Assembly (NCBI GenBank): GCA_030562215.1
Contig: JAUPFL010000001.1
Span: forward strand, 744,001 to 808,000
DNA from: Peribacillus frigoritolerans
Lineage (GTDB): Bacteria > Bacillota > Bacilli > Bacillales > DSM-1321
Direction of reading: 5' to 3'
DNA length: 64,000 nucleotides
A program made the translations under genes and the position numbers. Of this stretch, positions 1-9,760 are shown in pieces (position 1 is the first letter of the stretch; every line of letters begins with the position of its first letter). Under the pieces are notes generated by a model. The model had not been told where the DNA came from. It was given only the letters and a program-made list of their open reading frames with translations, and did not search any database.

Positions 1-374
1 CGGAGCATGATTTACAAGATAAATTCCCGGGATTCATTTACCCTGTCGATAGTGATTTTCACGTTAATCAACTGCTGATCAGTACGGATCTTTTAATAAC
101 CGATTACTCATCGATTCCATTTGAATTCTCTTTCTTGGAAAGACCCATGATATTCTTTGCATATGATTTAGAAAAGTATGTGCAGGAACGGGGATTCTGG
201 GAGGATTACTCCTCTTCCATGCCCGGACCCGTGGTATCTACCACAGAAGACCTCTTAAGGAAAATCCGTACCGCCGATCATTCATTAATGAAGATCGCAT
301 CCTTTAACCAAAAATGGAATGAATACTCCACGGGAAATTCAAGCAGGAATTTAGTTGATTTCCTTTTTAAATAA
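1..374 (+). CDS. CDP-glycerol glycerophosphotransferase, C-terminal part (5' end outside window)
   Basis: The open frame enters from the left edge and gives about 123 C-terminal residues. The stretch LLITDYSSIPFEFSFLERP followed by FFAYDLEKY, RGFWEDY and PGP is the conserved C-terminal signature of the TagB/TagF family, which adds or polymerises glycerol phosphate from CDP-glycerol to build wall teichoic acid at the cytoplasmic face of the membrane. The fragment is too short to tell the primase (TagB) from the polymerase (TagF). It ends just before a strong terminator. Its neighbours (tagU and an LTA synthase-family gene) also act on anionic wall polymers. Confidence 0.85.
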   Translation, partial: EHDLQDKFPGFIYPVDSDFHVNQLLISTDLLITDYSSIPFEFSFLERPMIFFAYDLEKYVQERGFWEDYSSSMPGPVVSTTEDLLRKIRTADHSLMKIASFNQKWNEYSTGNSSRNLVDFLFK

Positions 375-378
375 AACC

Positions 379-412
379 ACCCACTTCGTAAAACGAAGTG
401 GGTTTTCTTTTT
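379..412 (+). terminator. Rho-independent terminator after the teichoic acid gene
   Basis: An 11-bp perfect stem (379-389 with 393-403), AAA loop and a T-rich tail, starting 5 bases after the stop codon. Confidence 0.9.
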
Positions 413-654
413 TATGGAAATTCAAAATCCATAAACAGAGGTATTTTTACAGGGAATGACAAATGAAAACGCAAGACTCCACAATGTGAAAAAAAGACTC
501 ATAATATAGAAAATATTGTAGATTTCAATACTCAAACACCACCAATATAAACCAGTAAAATAATACTATTTTCCCCTTGTAACAAAAATGTAATATGTTT
601 AAACCCATTTATTTTGTTAGAATAGGGAAAAAGACATATTTGAGGTGGAAAATA

Positions 655-1693
655 GTGAAAAAAGTGTTGTCGCATTTTCGACATTAGCCATTTTATCTTC
701 GACTTTTGTTTCTCCTGCCCTTGCCGGTACATATACAGTTAAAAGCGGTGATAACTTAAGTAAAATCGCCCAGAAGCATAATACGACGGTAAAAGACTTA
801 AAACGGCTTAATAACTTAAAATCGGACTTTTTGAGAATCAATCAAAAATTAATTACACCCAACTCCAAAACAACATCAAATGCTTCTTCAGTTTCCGTGA
901 ATAAAACAAAGAAAACCACATATACCATCGTTTCAGGTGATACCTTAACCAGGATAGCAAACAAGCATAACCTTACACTTGCTGAATTGATGAAACTGAA
1001 TAACTTAAAATCCGATAGGATTTATGCAGGAAACAAACTTATCGTATCCAAATCAACCACCACCACTACCATTGATTTACCCGGCAGCTCCAACCCATCC
1101 AATGGTACACAGACCCCAGCCAATTCGTCTACATACATTGTGGTAAAAGGTGATACTCTTTCCAAGATCTCCAGAAAAACGAACTTGACTGTGACCCAGC
1201 TTAAAACAATCAACTCGTTAAAATCCGATTTAATCAGAGTGGGTCAAAAACTGAAATTAAGTAAATCGGCTAGCACTGCCCCTGCAGATAAAAACGATGG
1301 CGGAAAAGTGGATGCCCCAAGTTCGGGGAACAAAGTGGCCAAGCTCGTTTCCGAAGCAAAAAATTAATTGGTACACCATATTCGTGGGCGGGTTCCTCCC
1401 CATCAGGTTTCGATTGCAGCGGATTCATTTACTATACGTTCAAGAAGGCTGGGTATGATGTTCCAAGGCTTTCATCGTCCACATACTATGATATGGGTAA
1501 AAAAGTCACTTCACCGAAAAGCGGCGATCTTATCTTCTTTGCAACGGGTTCCAATAAATCAGTCATAAGCCATATGGGAATCTACTTGGGCGGCGGGGAA
1601 TTCATTCATGCCTCATCAAGTAAGGGAGTAACGATCAGTACTACTTCAAACTCTTATTTCAAAAGTAAAATCATCGGTTATAGAAGTTTATAA
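655..1693 (+). CDS. lytE: LysM-repeat NlpC/P60 D,L-endopeptidase (LytE-like), two frameshifts
   Basis: Secreted peptidoglycan hydrolase of about 345 aa. A signal peptide ending SPALAG is followed by three LysM repeats, each starting TYTVKSGD, TYTIVSGD or TYIVVKGD, then a Thr/Ser-rich linker and an NlpC/P60 domain with the catalytic Cys in SGFDCSGF and the His in SHMGIY. The family cuts the D-Glu/meso-DAP bond of stem peptides. Three LysM repeats and the length match LytE rather than LytF or CwlS. The start is GTG at 655, placed after an AGGTGG ribosome site. Two breaks exist: the A6 run at 658-663 and the A6 run near 1361. One extra A in each restores a clean signal peptide (MKKSVVAFS...) and joins LysM to NlpC/P60 (SEAKKLIGTPYSW). 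Confidence 0.85.
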
Positions 1694-1700
1694 GATTTAC

Positions 1701-1734
1701 TTGCCAGACTTTCTCTTAAAGTCTGGCAATTTTA
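1701..1734 (+). terminator. Terminator after lytE-like gene
   Basis: Stem TTGCCAGACTT (1701-1711) pairs with the repeat ending at 1729, followed by TTTTAT. Confidence 0.85.
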
Positions 1735-1800
1735 TGTTAAAAGATTCATAGCCTATTTATCTCTGGCTATACAATTTTTGAAACAATCGAATGATATGCA

Positions 1801-1832
1801 AACGAAGGAATTTAGAATCCTTCGTTTTTTTG
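1801..1832 (+). terminator. Second hairpin with T-run downstream of lytE-like gene
   Basis: AACGAAGGA pairs with TCCTTCGTT and is followed by seven T. It lies between the first terminator and tagU with no gene in between, so it may be a backup terminator. Confidence 0.75.
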
Positions 1833-1972
1833 GATAAAAAAAAGGTAAATATGCACTCTAACTACAAAAAGAAACTATTCTATTTTTGACAAAAAAAGGT
1901 ATAGTTAAAAATACCGACTAGGTACTTTTTCACACCTTCCATTTTGTGGGATGGTTAAGGGAGGAATATTAA

Positions 1973-2898
1973 ATGAGATCCGAACATAAAAAGAAGAAAA
2001 AGAAACGCAAAACGTTTAAAATAATCGGCTTCACCCTTCTTATCCTTTTCATTGGAGCAGGTGTTTATGGCGCTTCAGTTTATCAATCATTAGCCGGTGC
2101 GATTAGCACTATGCAGGGTACAGCCCATAAAACGGATAAGCGTGTAGAGGACATCAAGTTCAAAAGCCAAGATCCATTTTCATTACTGATTCTTGGTGTG
2201 GATGAAAGAAAAAATGACTCAGGTCGATCGGATACGATGATTGTCATGACGGTTAATCCAAAAAAGAATCGATTGAGTTATTGAGTTTACCGAGAGATAC
2301 GCGCACAGAGATCATAGGTAAAGGTATAAATGATAAAATGAACCACGCCTATGCATATGGCGGAATCGCCATGTCGATAAATACAGTGGAATCCTATTTG
2401 GATATTCCGATTGATTATTACGTCAAAATGAATATGGAAGGCTTTCAGGATATTGTGAATGCTGTTGGTGGTGTCACAGTCGATAATGATATGGACCTTG
2501 CCTATAAAGGATTTACCTTCAACAAAGGCACAATCGACTTAAATGGTAAAGAGGCCTTGATTTATTCCCGAATCCGTAAAGAAGATCCCCGCGGGGATTA
2601 TGGACGGCAAATGCGGCAACGCCAAGTTATCCAAGCTGTCATGAAAAAAGGGGCAAGTCTATCAACACTTACTAATTATGACGATATATTCGAAGCTCTA
2701 GGTAAAAACGTGGAAACCAATTTAAGTTTCAATGAAATGTTGAGCATTCAAAATAACTACAAATCATCCCTCAAAAATATTGAACAATATACACTTGAAG
2801 GTGACAATCAACGGGTAGATGGCGTTTGGTATAACATCGTTCCAGAAGGTACAAAGCTTGAAGCCCAAAATCGTGTTAAAACACATTTAGGATTATAA
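1973..2898 (+). CDS. tagU: LytR-CpsA-Psr family transferase TagU, one frameshift
   Basis: LCP-family membrane enzyme that attaches wall teichoic acid to peptidoglycan by transferring the polymer from its undecaprenyl carrier. A Lys-rich cytoplasmic start (KKKKKKRK) and one TM helix (residues about 16-38) precede the LCP core: SLLILGVDER, GRSDTMIVMTVNP, LSLPRDTR (phosphate-binding Arg), VGGVTVDND, and the EALIYSRIRKEDPRGDYGRQMRQRQ block with its conserved Arg/Asp pairs. The length of about 308 aa is normal. The reading frame breaks near 2278; one more T restores RLSLLSLPRDT. A GGGAGG ribosome site precedes the ATG. The position between wall polymer genes fits the function. Confidence 0.9.
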
Positions 2899-2901
2899 TG
2901 G

Positions 2902-2937
2902 AAGGAGGATGGCTTTTATCAGTCATCCTCCTTATTT
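2902..2937. terminator. Bidirectional terminator between tagU and the LTA synthase-family gene
   Basis: AAGGAGGATGGC (2902-2913) pairs with GTCATCCTCCTT (2921-2932) between two converging genes, and overlaps the 3' end of the minus-strand gene. Confidence 0.85.
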
Positions 2938-4703
2938 ACTTTTTCTCACTTTGTTTAAAGTAATCGGAACGTATCACTTGATCACTCAGATCAATCTCCT
3001 TTTGGTCTTCTGGTGAAAATCCTTCGACCTTGCCTTCCCCATTTATTTTCATTTGAGAACCATAATCCCCTTTTAATATCAAAGCATCGCCCTCTTCGCC
3101 ATCCAGCATGCTATCTCCGAAGTATGAAAAGCTCTTAATATTGAACAGATCATATAGAGTTGGTAAAATATCGATTTGGCCCGCTACCTTATCAATCGTT
3201 CTCCCTTCCATACCCTCCTGATAAATGATCACGGGAATGGGCATATATTTTTCAATCCACTCTTCATCGCTAATTTTACTACCGTAATACGCTTCAACCT
3301 CGTGTTTATCTTTTAAAAATAACCCATCATGATCTCCGTAAATGACAATCACGCTGTCTTTCAACTTCCCGCCGTCCTTCAACTTCTTCACGAAATCCCC
3401 GATTGCTGAATCTGTATAATGAATCGCTTCAAAATATTTAGTCAGGTAACTATTCTCTTTTCCAACTTCAGACTTCAATGTTATCTGTTCCTTCGGCAGT
3501 GAAAAAGGTACATGGCTGGTCAAAGTAACGAAAAAAGCGTAATAGGGGTTTTGTTTGTCTTTTAAGAAATCATAGCTTTGGTTGAAAAAACTGCGGTCTC
3601 CCAAGCCCATCGAAATCATCTCATCCTGCTGCATATCCTCTATGGAAAGATAGTCATCAAAACCTAGCGAGGGATATGCATGCTGCCTATTCCAAAAGTC
3701 TTCTTCATCTCCGTGGAAAGCAAAACTTTGATAATCCGACTTCTTTAATTCCGTGGCAAGACCAGGAAAATCATTATAAGGGAACCGAAAAAGGTCGCAC
3801 CTTGCTTTAAAGGAAATAGTCCGGTATTCACGATAAGCTCACCATCAGATGAATTTCCAAATACCGTCTGCGGGTATACACGCGGGAAATACAATCCCCC
3901 TTTCGCCAGTTCATTCATGAATGGCGTGACCTCCTGCCCGGCACTGGTTTGAAAGAGCGGAAACGCCTGTAAAGATTCCACCTGGATGATAATGAGATTC
4001 TTCCCCTCCAAGGATCCAGAATGGGCATTTTCCTTTCTTTCCTTTTTATTGAAGTGTTCAGAAACTGCCTTCTTTTCTTCCGAAGACATTCCATGCCTTC
4101 CCGAGTCGGTAAAATAGGCATACGTATCCAATGCATGATGACCGATGGGACCCCAGTTTCGCAAGAAGGTATTCGCCTCATAACGCATGGTTATATCCAC
4201 TTTGTCGATAAAGATATTCTTGATCGGTTTTAATCCTGCTATCATCAGGAATATTACGGCCGGCACAAGTGCCATATGCTTGAGGGGTATTTTTTCTTCA
4301 CAAATGACTCAGCAATTGGAATGCCTGTCAGAAGAAAGATCGCATCCTTCATTTCCATCATACTGAATATACTTTCACCAAGCCCATTCAGGTTGCTTTT
4401 TTGCATCCACATATAGGATGTTATAGGTGTCGAATAATAACGATAAAACCAGATGTCCCCAAGGAAAAAGGCCATGATCGAAAGAAGGAAAACTGAAAAA
4501 ATGGTGCCCTTTACGATTCCATTCGAAATCCATTCCTTCAGATAAACAATAAAACCGGCAACACCGATGATTATCGTAATTATTCCAATAGAAAGATCGT
4601 TACCCATCCTATCATTCGTATAAATGAAAAGTATGGCCACGATTGAGAATGACAATAATTCAAATAGCCTCTCCTTCAATCGCTGATTCAGGTTATTCTT
4701 CAT
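2936..4703 (-). CDS. LTA synthase-family sulfatase-fold membrane protein, two frameshifts
   Basis: About 589 aa: an N-terminal membrane domain with about five helices, then an extracellular alkaline phosphatase/sulfatase-fold domain like LtaS, YfnI, YqgS and YvgJ, which transfer glycerol phosphate from phosphatidylglycerol. Seen in order: NLIIIQVESLQAFPL (metal Glu), VFGNSSDGELIVNTGLFP (nucleophile region), FHGDEEDFWNRQ, FVTLTSHVPFSLP and VIVIYGDHDG (metal Asp/His), ending with AGQIDILPTLYDLF. The nucleophile position, Thr in LtaS, reads TCA (Ser) here. Frame breaks near 4295 (A-run) and 3800 (T-run); one base each gives KKKIPLKHMALVP and GATFFRFPYNDFPG. The exact paralogue cannot be named. 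Confidence 0.85.
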
Positions 4704-4856
4704 GCTCCTGCCACTTTCCTCTTCATTATTACCAAGCCTTGGTTAAGCCTGATTGCGGAAGATTACTTATAAATATTACTTAGCGTTGCCATTTATGAGA
4801 AATTGCACACAGAAAACGGAATAAATATTTAGCACTAATGACTTCCCTTATAAACA

Positions 4857-4886
4857 AAAAGCCTTCATCACTAAAAGGATGACGGC
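4857..4886 (-). terminator. Terminator after secA2/SLAP operon
   Basis: On the minus strand AAAGCCGTCATC pairs with GATGAAGGCTTT (one mismatch), followed by a T-run. It lies 60 bases past the SLAP gene stop. Confidence 0.75.
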
Positions 4887-4945
4887 TTTGCTTTGGCACT
4901 CCGGCAAAAAGCTGCAGATTGCCGCAAGTTCATGCGGTTGTTTTC

Positions 4946-5407
4946 CTACTTTCTCTTCCATTCAAAAGCAATCTTCCAACCTTCATCAGGGATTGATTCG
5001 GCCAAAATATCTCCTTCCTCGAATAAGAAACGCCATGGCATGCTTGAAAGTGCTGGTATCTCACCAAGCTCTGTGAAATCGAATGTCTTTTTTGCCAGTA
5101 TTTTGCCATCTCCATCAACTAAAAGTAAATCCACGATATCAAACCTGACAGCTTTCTCTATTGAATTTCGTAGAAAAGCCTCTATGATTACATCATCTTC
5201 CACCCTAGTCAGCTTAATGCCGGATATTGAAATTTGGTTCGGTTTTAATGCAGGCAGCCTTTGATGGTGGAATTTATATACATATTCCTCTTGCTTGGAA
5301 ATATCCCACCCCTTATGAAACATCAGCACAGTATGAACGGTGTCATCCTGATCTGTTAACTTATATACATCTGAAGCTGCATTATCCCTTTTTCCCAATA
5401 AACTCAT
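4946..5407 (-). CDS. Single SLAP-domain protein, accessory Sec/S-layer associated
   Basis: A 153-aa soluble protein without signal peptide. The core LPALKPNQISISGIKL, EAFLRNSIEKAVRFD, LLLVDGDGKILAKKTFD and FTELGEIPALSSMPW follows the SLAP domain pattern (TIGR04398), known from accessory Sec S-layer assembly proteins such as SlaP partners of SecA2. Those proteins usually have two SLAP copies in about 300 aa; this one has one. Its start overlaps the secA2 stop by 4 bases, so the two are translationally coupled and probably act together in export of surface proteins. Its exact role is not known from sequence. Confidence 0.8.
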   Translation of the reverse strand: MSLLGKRDNAASDVYKLTDQDDTVHTVLMFHKGWDISKQEEYVYKFHHQRLPALKPNQISISGIKLTRVEDDVIIEAFLRNSIEKAVRFDIVDLLLVDGDGKILAKKTFDFTELGEIPALSSMPWRFLFEEGDILAESIPDEGWKIAFEWKRK

Positions 5408-7772
5408 CGTTCCTCACCCTCCAAAGAAGCTGCATCTTCCAGATTGCTTTTAATAAAGTCCATAAAACGGATGCTTATCTCCGCCTCAATTTTACTTAAT
5501 AGAAGGTTGAATTGACTGAGAGCTGCTTTTTCAAACAACGTATATGGGTCCTGCTGACCATATCCGCTTAAACCAATGCCTTCCTTCATACTGTTCATTT
5601 CATCTAAATGGTTCATCCAATTTGTATCGATGTGCTGCAGCATGAATGCGCGCAACTGATTTCCCCATTCTGCATCGTCTTGAAAGATCACCAGTCTCGA
5701 TTCCAATTCACTTAAAGCCTCCAACGCCTTTCCTTGAATTTGACCTTCTATATCCTGCAAATCACTTGCCTGCCAACCTAATGACAGGAAAACAAGGGAT
5801 AGCTCTTCCATAAAGGCAGAGGAATCAGGCTCCGCTAAATGTTCACGGTAAGTGAGCCGAGTAATGTACTTTTCGATGTATTCAAGTAAAATGGCCGACA
5901 TCCGAACAGGCTCCACATCCAGAATCCGATCCCTCATTGCATAGATGATTTTACTCTGCTCATTTAATGCATGCTCTAACTTCAATAAATGGTATCGGCT
6001 TGATTGATGCATCTGCTCTACCGTTTCCTGAACCATTTTAACGAATTTATCGGGTGCAGGGCTCAGCACCAACCCATTTTCATCCGTTTTGATTTTCTTG
6101 ATATAACGTCCGATTTCTTCTTCATCATAAAAATCAAACAAATCATCTTCCAAAGAAATGATGAATTGTGTTGAACCAGGATCACCCTGCCGGCCGGAAC
6201 GTCCTCTTAGCTGCATATCGATCCGACGGCTTTCGTGTCGCTCCGTACCGATAATATGAATGCCGCCCAATTCCTTGACACCATTCCCAAGTAATATATC
6301 CGTTCCTCTCCCAGCCATGTTCGTAGCCAGCATCACTTGATTTTTTTGCCCGGCATTAGCAATGATTTCCGCTTCATGCTCTTCCGTCTTTGCATTAAGG
6401 ATTTGATGTTTAATTTTCCGGTTGTCCAGATGAACCGAAATTTTTTCAGATTGCTCAATGGAGGTCGTCCCGATCAGGATAGGTCTGCCTCCTTCATGAA
6501 TCCGTTTTACTTCCGTGACGATTTTGTTGATTTTGCTGGTTTCATCTTTATAAATCAAATCAACCTCATCAACTCGAATAATAGGCACATTAGTTGGAAT
6601 TTCAATGACGGGGAGCTGATATATTTCCTGGAATTCAGACTTTGATGGCATGGCACTTCCTGTCATCCCAGACATTGAATGATATAATCGAAAATAATTT
6701 TGGACGGAAATCATAGCCTGTGTTTCATTCTCTTCGGAAATCTCCAATCCCTCTTTCGCCTCAATTGCTTGATGAAGCCCATCACTGAAGCTTCGCCCTT
6801 CCATCACCCTGCCTGTGAATTTATCGATGATTGCAATCTTTCCATCGATGACAATGTAGTCCACATCCATTTTCATGATTGCATGGGCTTTTAGCGCCTG
6901 TGTAACATTATGTAATAACTCTTGATGTTCCATTCCATACAGATTGTCGATACCAAAGGCCTCTTCAATCTTGGAAGCACCTTGATCCGTGAAAAAGGCG
7001 GACCTTGACTCGATGAAAATCCCGTAATCATCCTTTTCTATAAATGTCTTCATCATTTGCGCCGTGATCCGGTGAAGCTCGGTTCCGTCGCTTGCCCTGC
7101 CCGCAATGATTAATGGTGTCCTTGCTTCATCAATCAAGATGCTGTCAATCTCATCGATAATGGCAAATCGGTGTCCTCTTTGAACCTTGTCTTCCCTTCG
7201 GTAAACCAGATTATCCCGCAAATAATCAAAACCGAACTCTGTTGCCGTCCCATACGTGATATCTGCCGCATACGCTTCACGTTTCTCGGAAGGTCCCATT
7301 TGGGAAATGTTCAAACCAACCGACAATCCTAGAAATTCAAGAATCTGTCCCATTAACTCTTTATCACGTTTGGCCAAATATTCATTGGCCGTTATAATAT
7401 GCACACCATTTCCGTACAGTGCATGTAAATAGCTAGGCAAAGTAGAGACAAGTGTCTTCCCTCGCCCGTATTCATTTGTGCAATGCCCCCTTCAATCAAG
7501 ACAAAACCGCCTGCAAGCTGAACATCATGGTGCCTAAGATTCAATACTCGCTTGGAAGCCTCCCTCACGACCGCAAAAGCTTCGGCTTGTATATCCAATA
7601 TATTATCACCAGCATCCAATATGCTTTTAAACCTATCCTTCATTCCGCTTAATTCCAGATCAGAATATCTTTCATATTTACCCTCTAGCCGATTCACTTC
7701 TTCTACCAACTTATAAATTCTCTTCAAGTCTTTAGAACCTTCTTTGAAGAACTTTTTCATACTGGATAGCAT
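5404..7772 (-). CDS. secA2: Accessory Sec translocase ATPase SecA2, one frameshift
   Basis: About 788 aa, the compact length of SecA2 and without the C-terminal zinc motif of SecA1. Walker A reads MNTGEGKT after repair, followed by ITANEYLAKRD, the DEAD-type box IIDEIDSILIDEARTPL, the preprotein cross-linking domain, TSIEQSEK, MAGRGTDILLG (motif V) and QLRGRSGRQGDPG (motif VI). It ends in the helical wing and scaffold. The break near 7457 (GGAAGACAC) is fixed by one A to give GEGKTLVSTLPSYLHAL. SecA2 exports a subset of surface proteins. The coupled SLAP gene downstream suggests S-layer type substrates (inference). An AGGAGA ribosome site lies upstream of the start. Confidence 0.93.
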
Positions 7773-7942
7773 AAGGGTTTTCTCTCCTATTATCTCAATT
7801 GAACTTTAGTGAAATTATATCAGTTAAGTATTTACTGTTTAAATTATCACTCACATTGTAATTATATAGAAATTCTTTCTTTTTTGAAAGATAAATTACG
7901 CAAAAACCGACTGGATGCCGCTAACAGCACTAAAAAGATTAG

Positions 7943-7973
7943 CTCCATCCTGAATATCAGGGAGGGGTTTTTT
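7943..7973 (+). terminator. Weak hairpin followed by T6 upstream of the alkaline phosphatase gene
   Basis: CTCC..CCTGA pairs with TCAGGGAG and is followed by six T, 50 bases before the phosphatase start. It could be a leader attenuator or a chance structure. The rest of 7773-8023 shows no gene. Confidence 0.3.
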
Positions 7974-8023
7974 AACCATTTAAACAAATAATAGAAAGAC
8001 TTTCACCCAATGGAGGATTACAG

Positions 8024-9465
8024 ATGAATAAGACATCCAGACATAAACTTGCACAGCCGCATCGTTTTGGATTATTGGTTCTTATAATTTGCTTTATTTG
8101 CATGAGTTCCCCTATTCAAGCAGAAACACAAAACACCCCCAAGAATGTCATATTGCTGATTGGCGACGGCATGGGGTTAGGGGCAATAGAAATTGCCCGG
8201 CAATTGGAATATGGAAAGACAGGTGTACTGCATTTGGAAAAACTGGAGCATGTTGCCCTGATGCGCACGTATTCCGCCAATAATTACGTCACTGACTCGG
8301 CAGCAGGAGGGTCAGCGATTGCCACTGGTATAAAAACCAACAATGAATCAATCGGTGTCGATGCCAATGGTTCCGAGGTGGATAGTGTATTGGACGCTTT
8401 TCAGAACGAAGGAAAAAAGTCGGGATCATCTCAACCAATATGGTAGTCGATGCCACACCCGCTGCCTTTGGTGCAAGTGTGCCTAACCGCTGGACAGGTG
8501 GCGCAAATATCGCGAGGCAGCTCTTTGATAAACGGATCGACGTCATTCTCGGCGGTGGTGCCAGTTATTTCGAGGCGGAGAAGCAGAATGGCGAGGACTT
8601 AATCGCTAAATTTAAACAAGCTGGCTATGGGATTACGACGACGAAAGAAGAACTTAGTTCCATTAATGAACCGGAAAAACTTTTAGGATTATTTCACCCT
8701 ACCTATATGAATTTTAAACTGGATAAAGAAGTATTACATTCTCAAGAGCCATCCTTGCCCGAAATGACATCCAAAGCTTTGGATATTTTATCCCGGGGTG
8801 ATAAGGGATTTTTCTTGATGGCAGAAGGTGCGCGTATTGACCATATGGAGCATGCAGCCGACATCACTGGAATATGGAAAGAAACGATCGAATTTGACCA
8901 AACCGTGAAAGTGGTTGTAAATTGGGCAAAAAATCGAAATGATACGTTGATCGTGGTTCTTGCAGACCACGAAACAATGGGGACCTCCGCTTCTGAAACA
9001 ATGGATATCACTGCATTGAAAAAAATCAGGGTTTCATCTGAATATATGTCCAAACAGCTAACATTCGATAAAAATAATGAAATCAATCCAGAAAGTGTCG
9101 TTTCCACATTCAAAAAGTATGCACATATATCCCTTACGGATCAGGAAGTCGATCAATTCATCGATAACGTAAGAAAGAATAAAACGCTAGTTTATCCGCA
9201 GCATCAAATAGATTGGGAAATCGGAAGCACCATCGCCAGGCACCATAAGGCGGGCGTAGCTGATCGAAGCACACGGGCGGCCAGTTCCACAGGAGGGCAC
9301 ACAGCCAATATGATCCCCGTTTTCGCCTCGGGTCCAGGCAGTGAAGCCTTTGATGGAGTCATTGAAAATACTGATATCTCAAAAATCATTACAAAGGCCG
9401 CCGGTGTTCCGTTCACACCCGGTCAGCATAAAAAAAGAGGAATGAATACATCATTCCTCTTTTAA
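8024..9465 (+). CDS. Secreted alkaline phosphatase, one frameshift
   Basis: About 480 aa. A signal peptide (hydrophobic segment LLVLIICFICMSS, cut after about IQA) precedes an alkaline phosphatase domain. Landmarks: NVILLIGDGMGLG (metal Asp), YVTDSAAGGSAIATG with the nucleophile Ser after Asp, EGARIDHMEH (metal Glu/Asp/His), VVLADHETMG, and the late GGHTANMIPVFASGPG with its metal His. It releases phosphate from organic monoesters outside the cell. One G added near 8423 restores GKKSGIISTNMVVDATPAAFG. A TGGAGG site precedes the ATG. The last residues (KKRGMNTSFLF) are encoded by the terminator hairpin. Confidence 0.9.
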
Positions 9466-9466
9466 G
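9433..9466 (+). terminator. Terminator overlapping the end of the phosphatase gene
   Basis: AAAAGAGGAATGA (9433-9445) pairs with TCATTCCTCTTTT (9451-9463). The stop codon lies inside the T-run. Confidence 0.85.
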
Positions 9467-9531
9467 ATTCTTATTAACTGGATTTTTTTCGGTTTTCATT
9501 TTTATTGAGGTCCGTTAACTCAAGTTATGGC

Positions 9532-9703
9532 GAGTTTGGGGGCTTTACTCGTGAGTTTGGGGCATTTACTCGTGAGTTTCCGCCTTTTACTCGTGAATTT
9601 GGGGCATTTACTCGTGAGTTTCCGCCTTTTACTCGTGAATTTGGGGCATTTACTCGTGAGTTCCGAATTTCACTCTGAATTCGCACTTTTCACTAGTGAG
9701 TTT
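9532..9703. repeat. Tandem 21-bp repeat array, about eight units
   Basis: Six full units of GAGTTTGGGGCATTTACTCGT or its sister GAGTTTCCGCCTTTTACTCGT lie at 9532-9657, followed by two decayed units to about 9703. The two unit types alternate, so 9574-9615 and 9616-9657 are identical 42-bp blocks. Each junction holds the inverted repeat ACTC-GT-GAGT, and the last reads TCACTAGTGA, a perfect palindrome. The array fills the gap between two converging genes. An open frame through it (9527-9748) only repeats the same residues and is not treated as a gene. Confidence 0.95.
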
Positions 9704-9721
9704 GATGAATGCCATAATAAA

Positions 9722-9755
9722 AAAGAGGAAAAAAGACGCCATGATTGACGTCCTG
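9722..9755 (-). terminator. Probable terminator of the SpoIID/LytB gene
   Basis: On the minus strand GGACG and CGTC flank a 10-base loop, followed by six T. The stem is short. Confidence 0.45.
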
Positions 9756-9760
9756 CTCAT

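Noticed and set aside
655..1693. Programmed ribosomal frameshifting as a reason for split genes
   Set aside because: Too many unrelated genes are split, mostly at runs one base short and with no shared slippery site plus stimulatory structure.
9532..9703. CRISPR array
   Set aside because: Units are directly adjacent with no unique spacers, and no cas genes are near.
9527..9748. 73-codon frame through the 21-bp repeats
   Set aside because: It only translates the tandem array (21 is a multiple of 3, so any frame stays open) and lacks a ribosome site.
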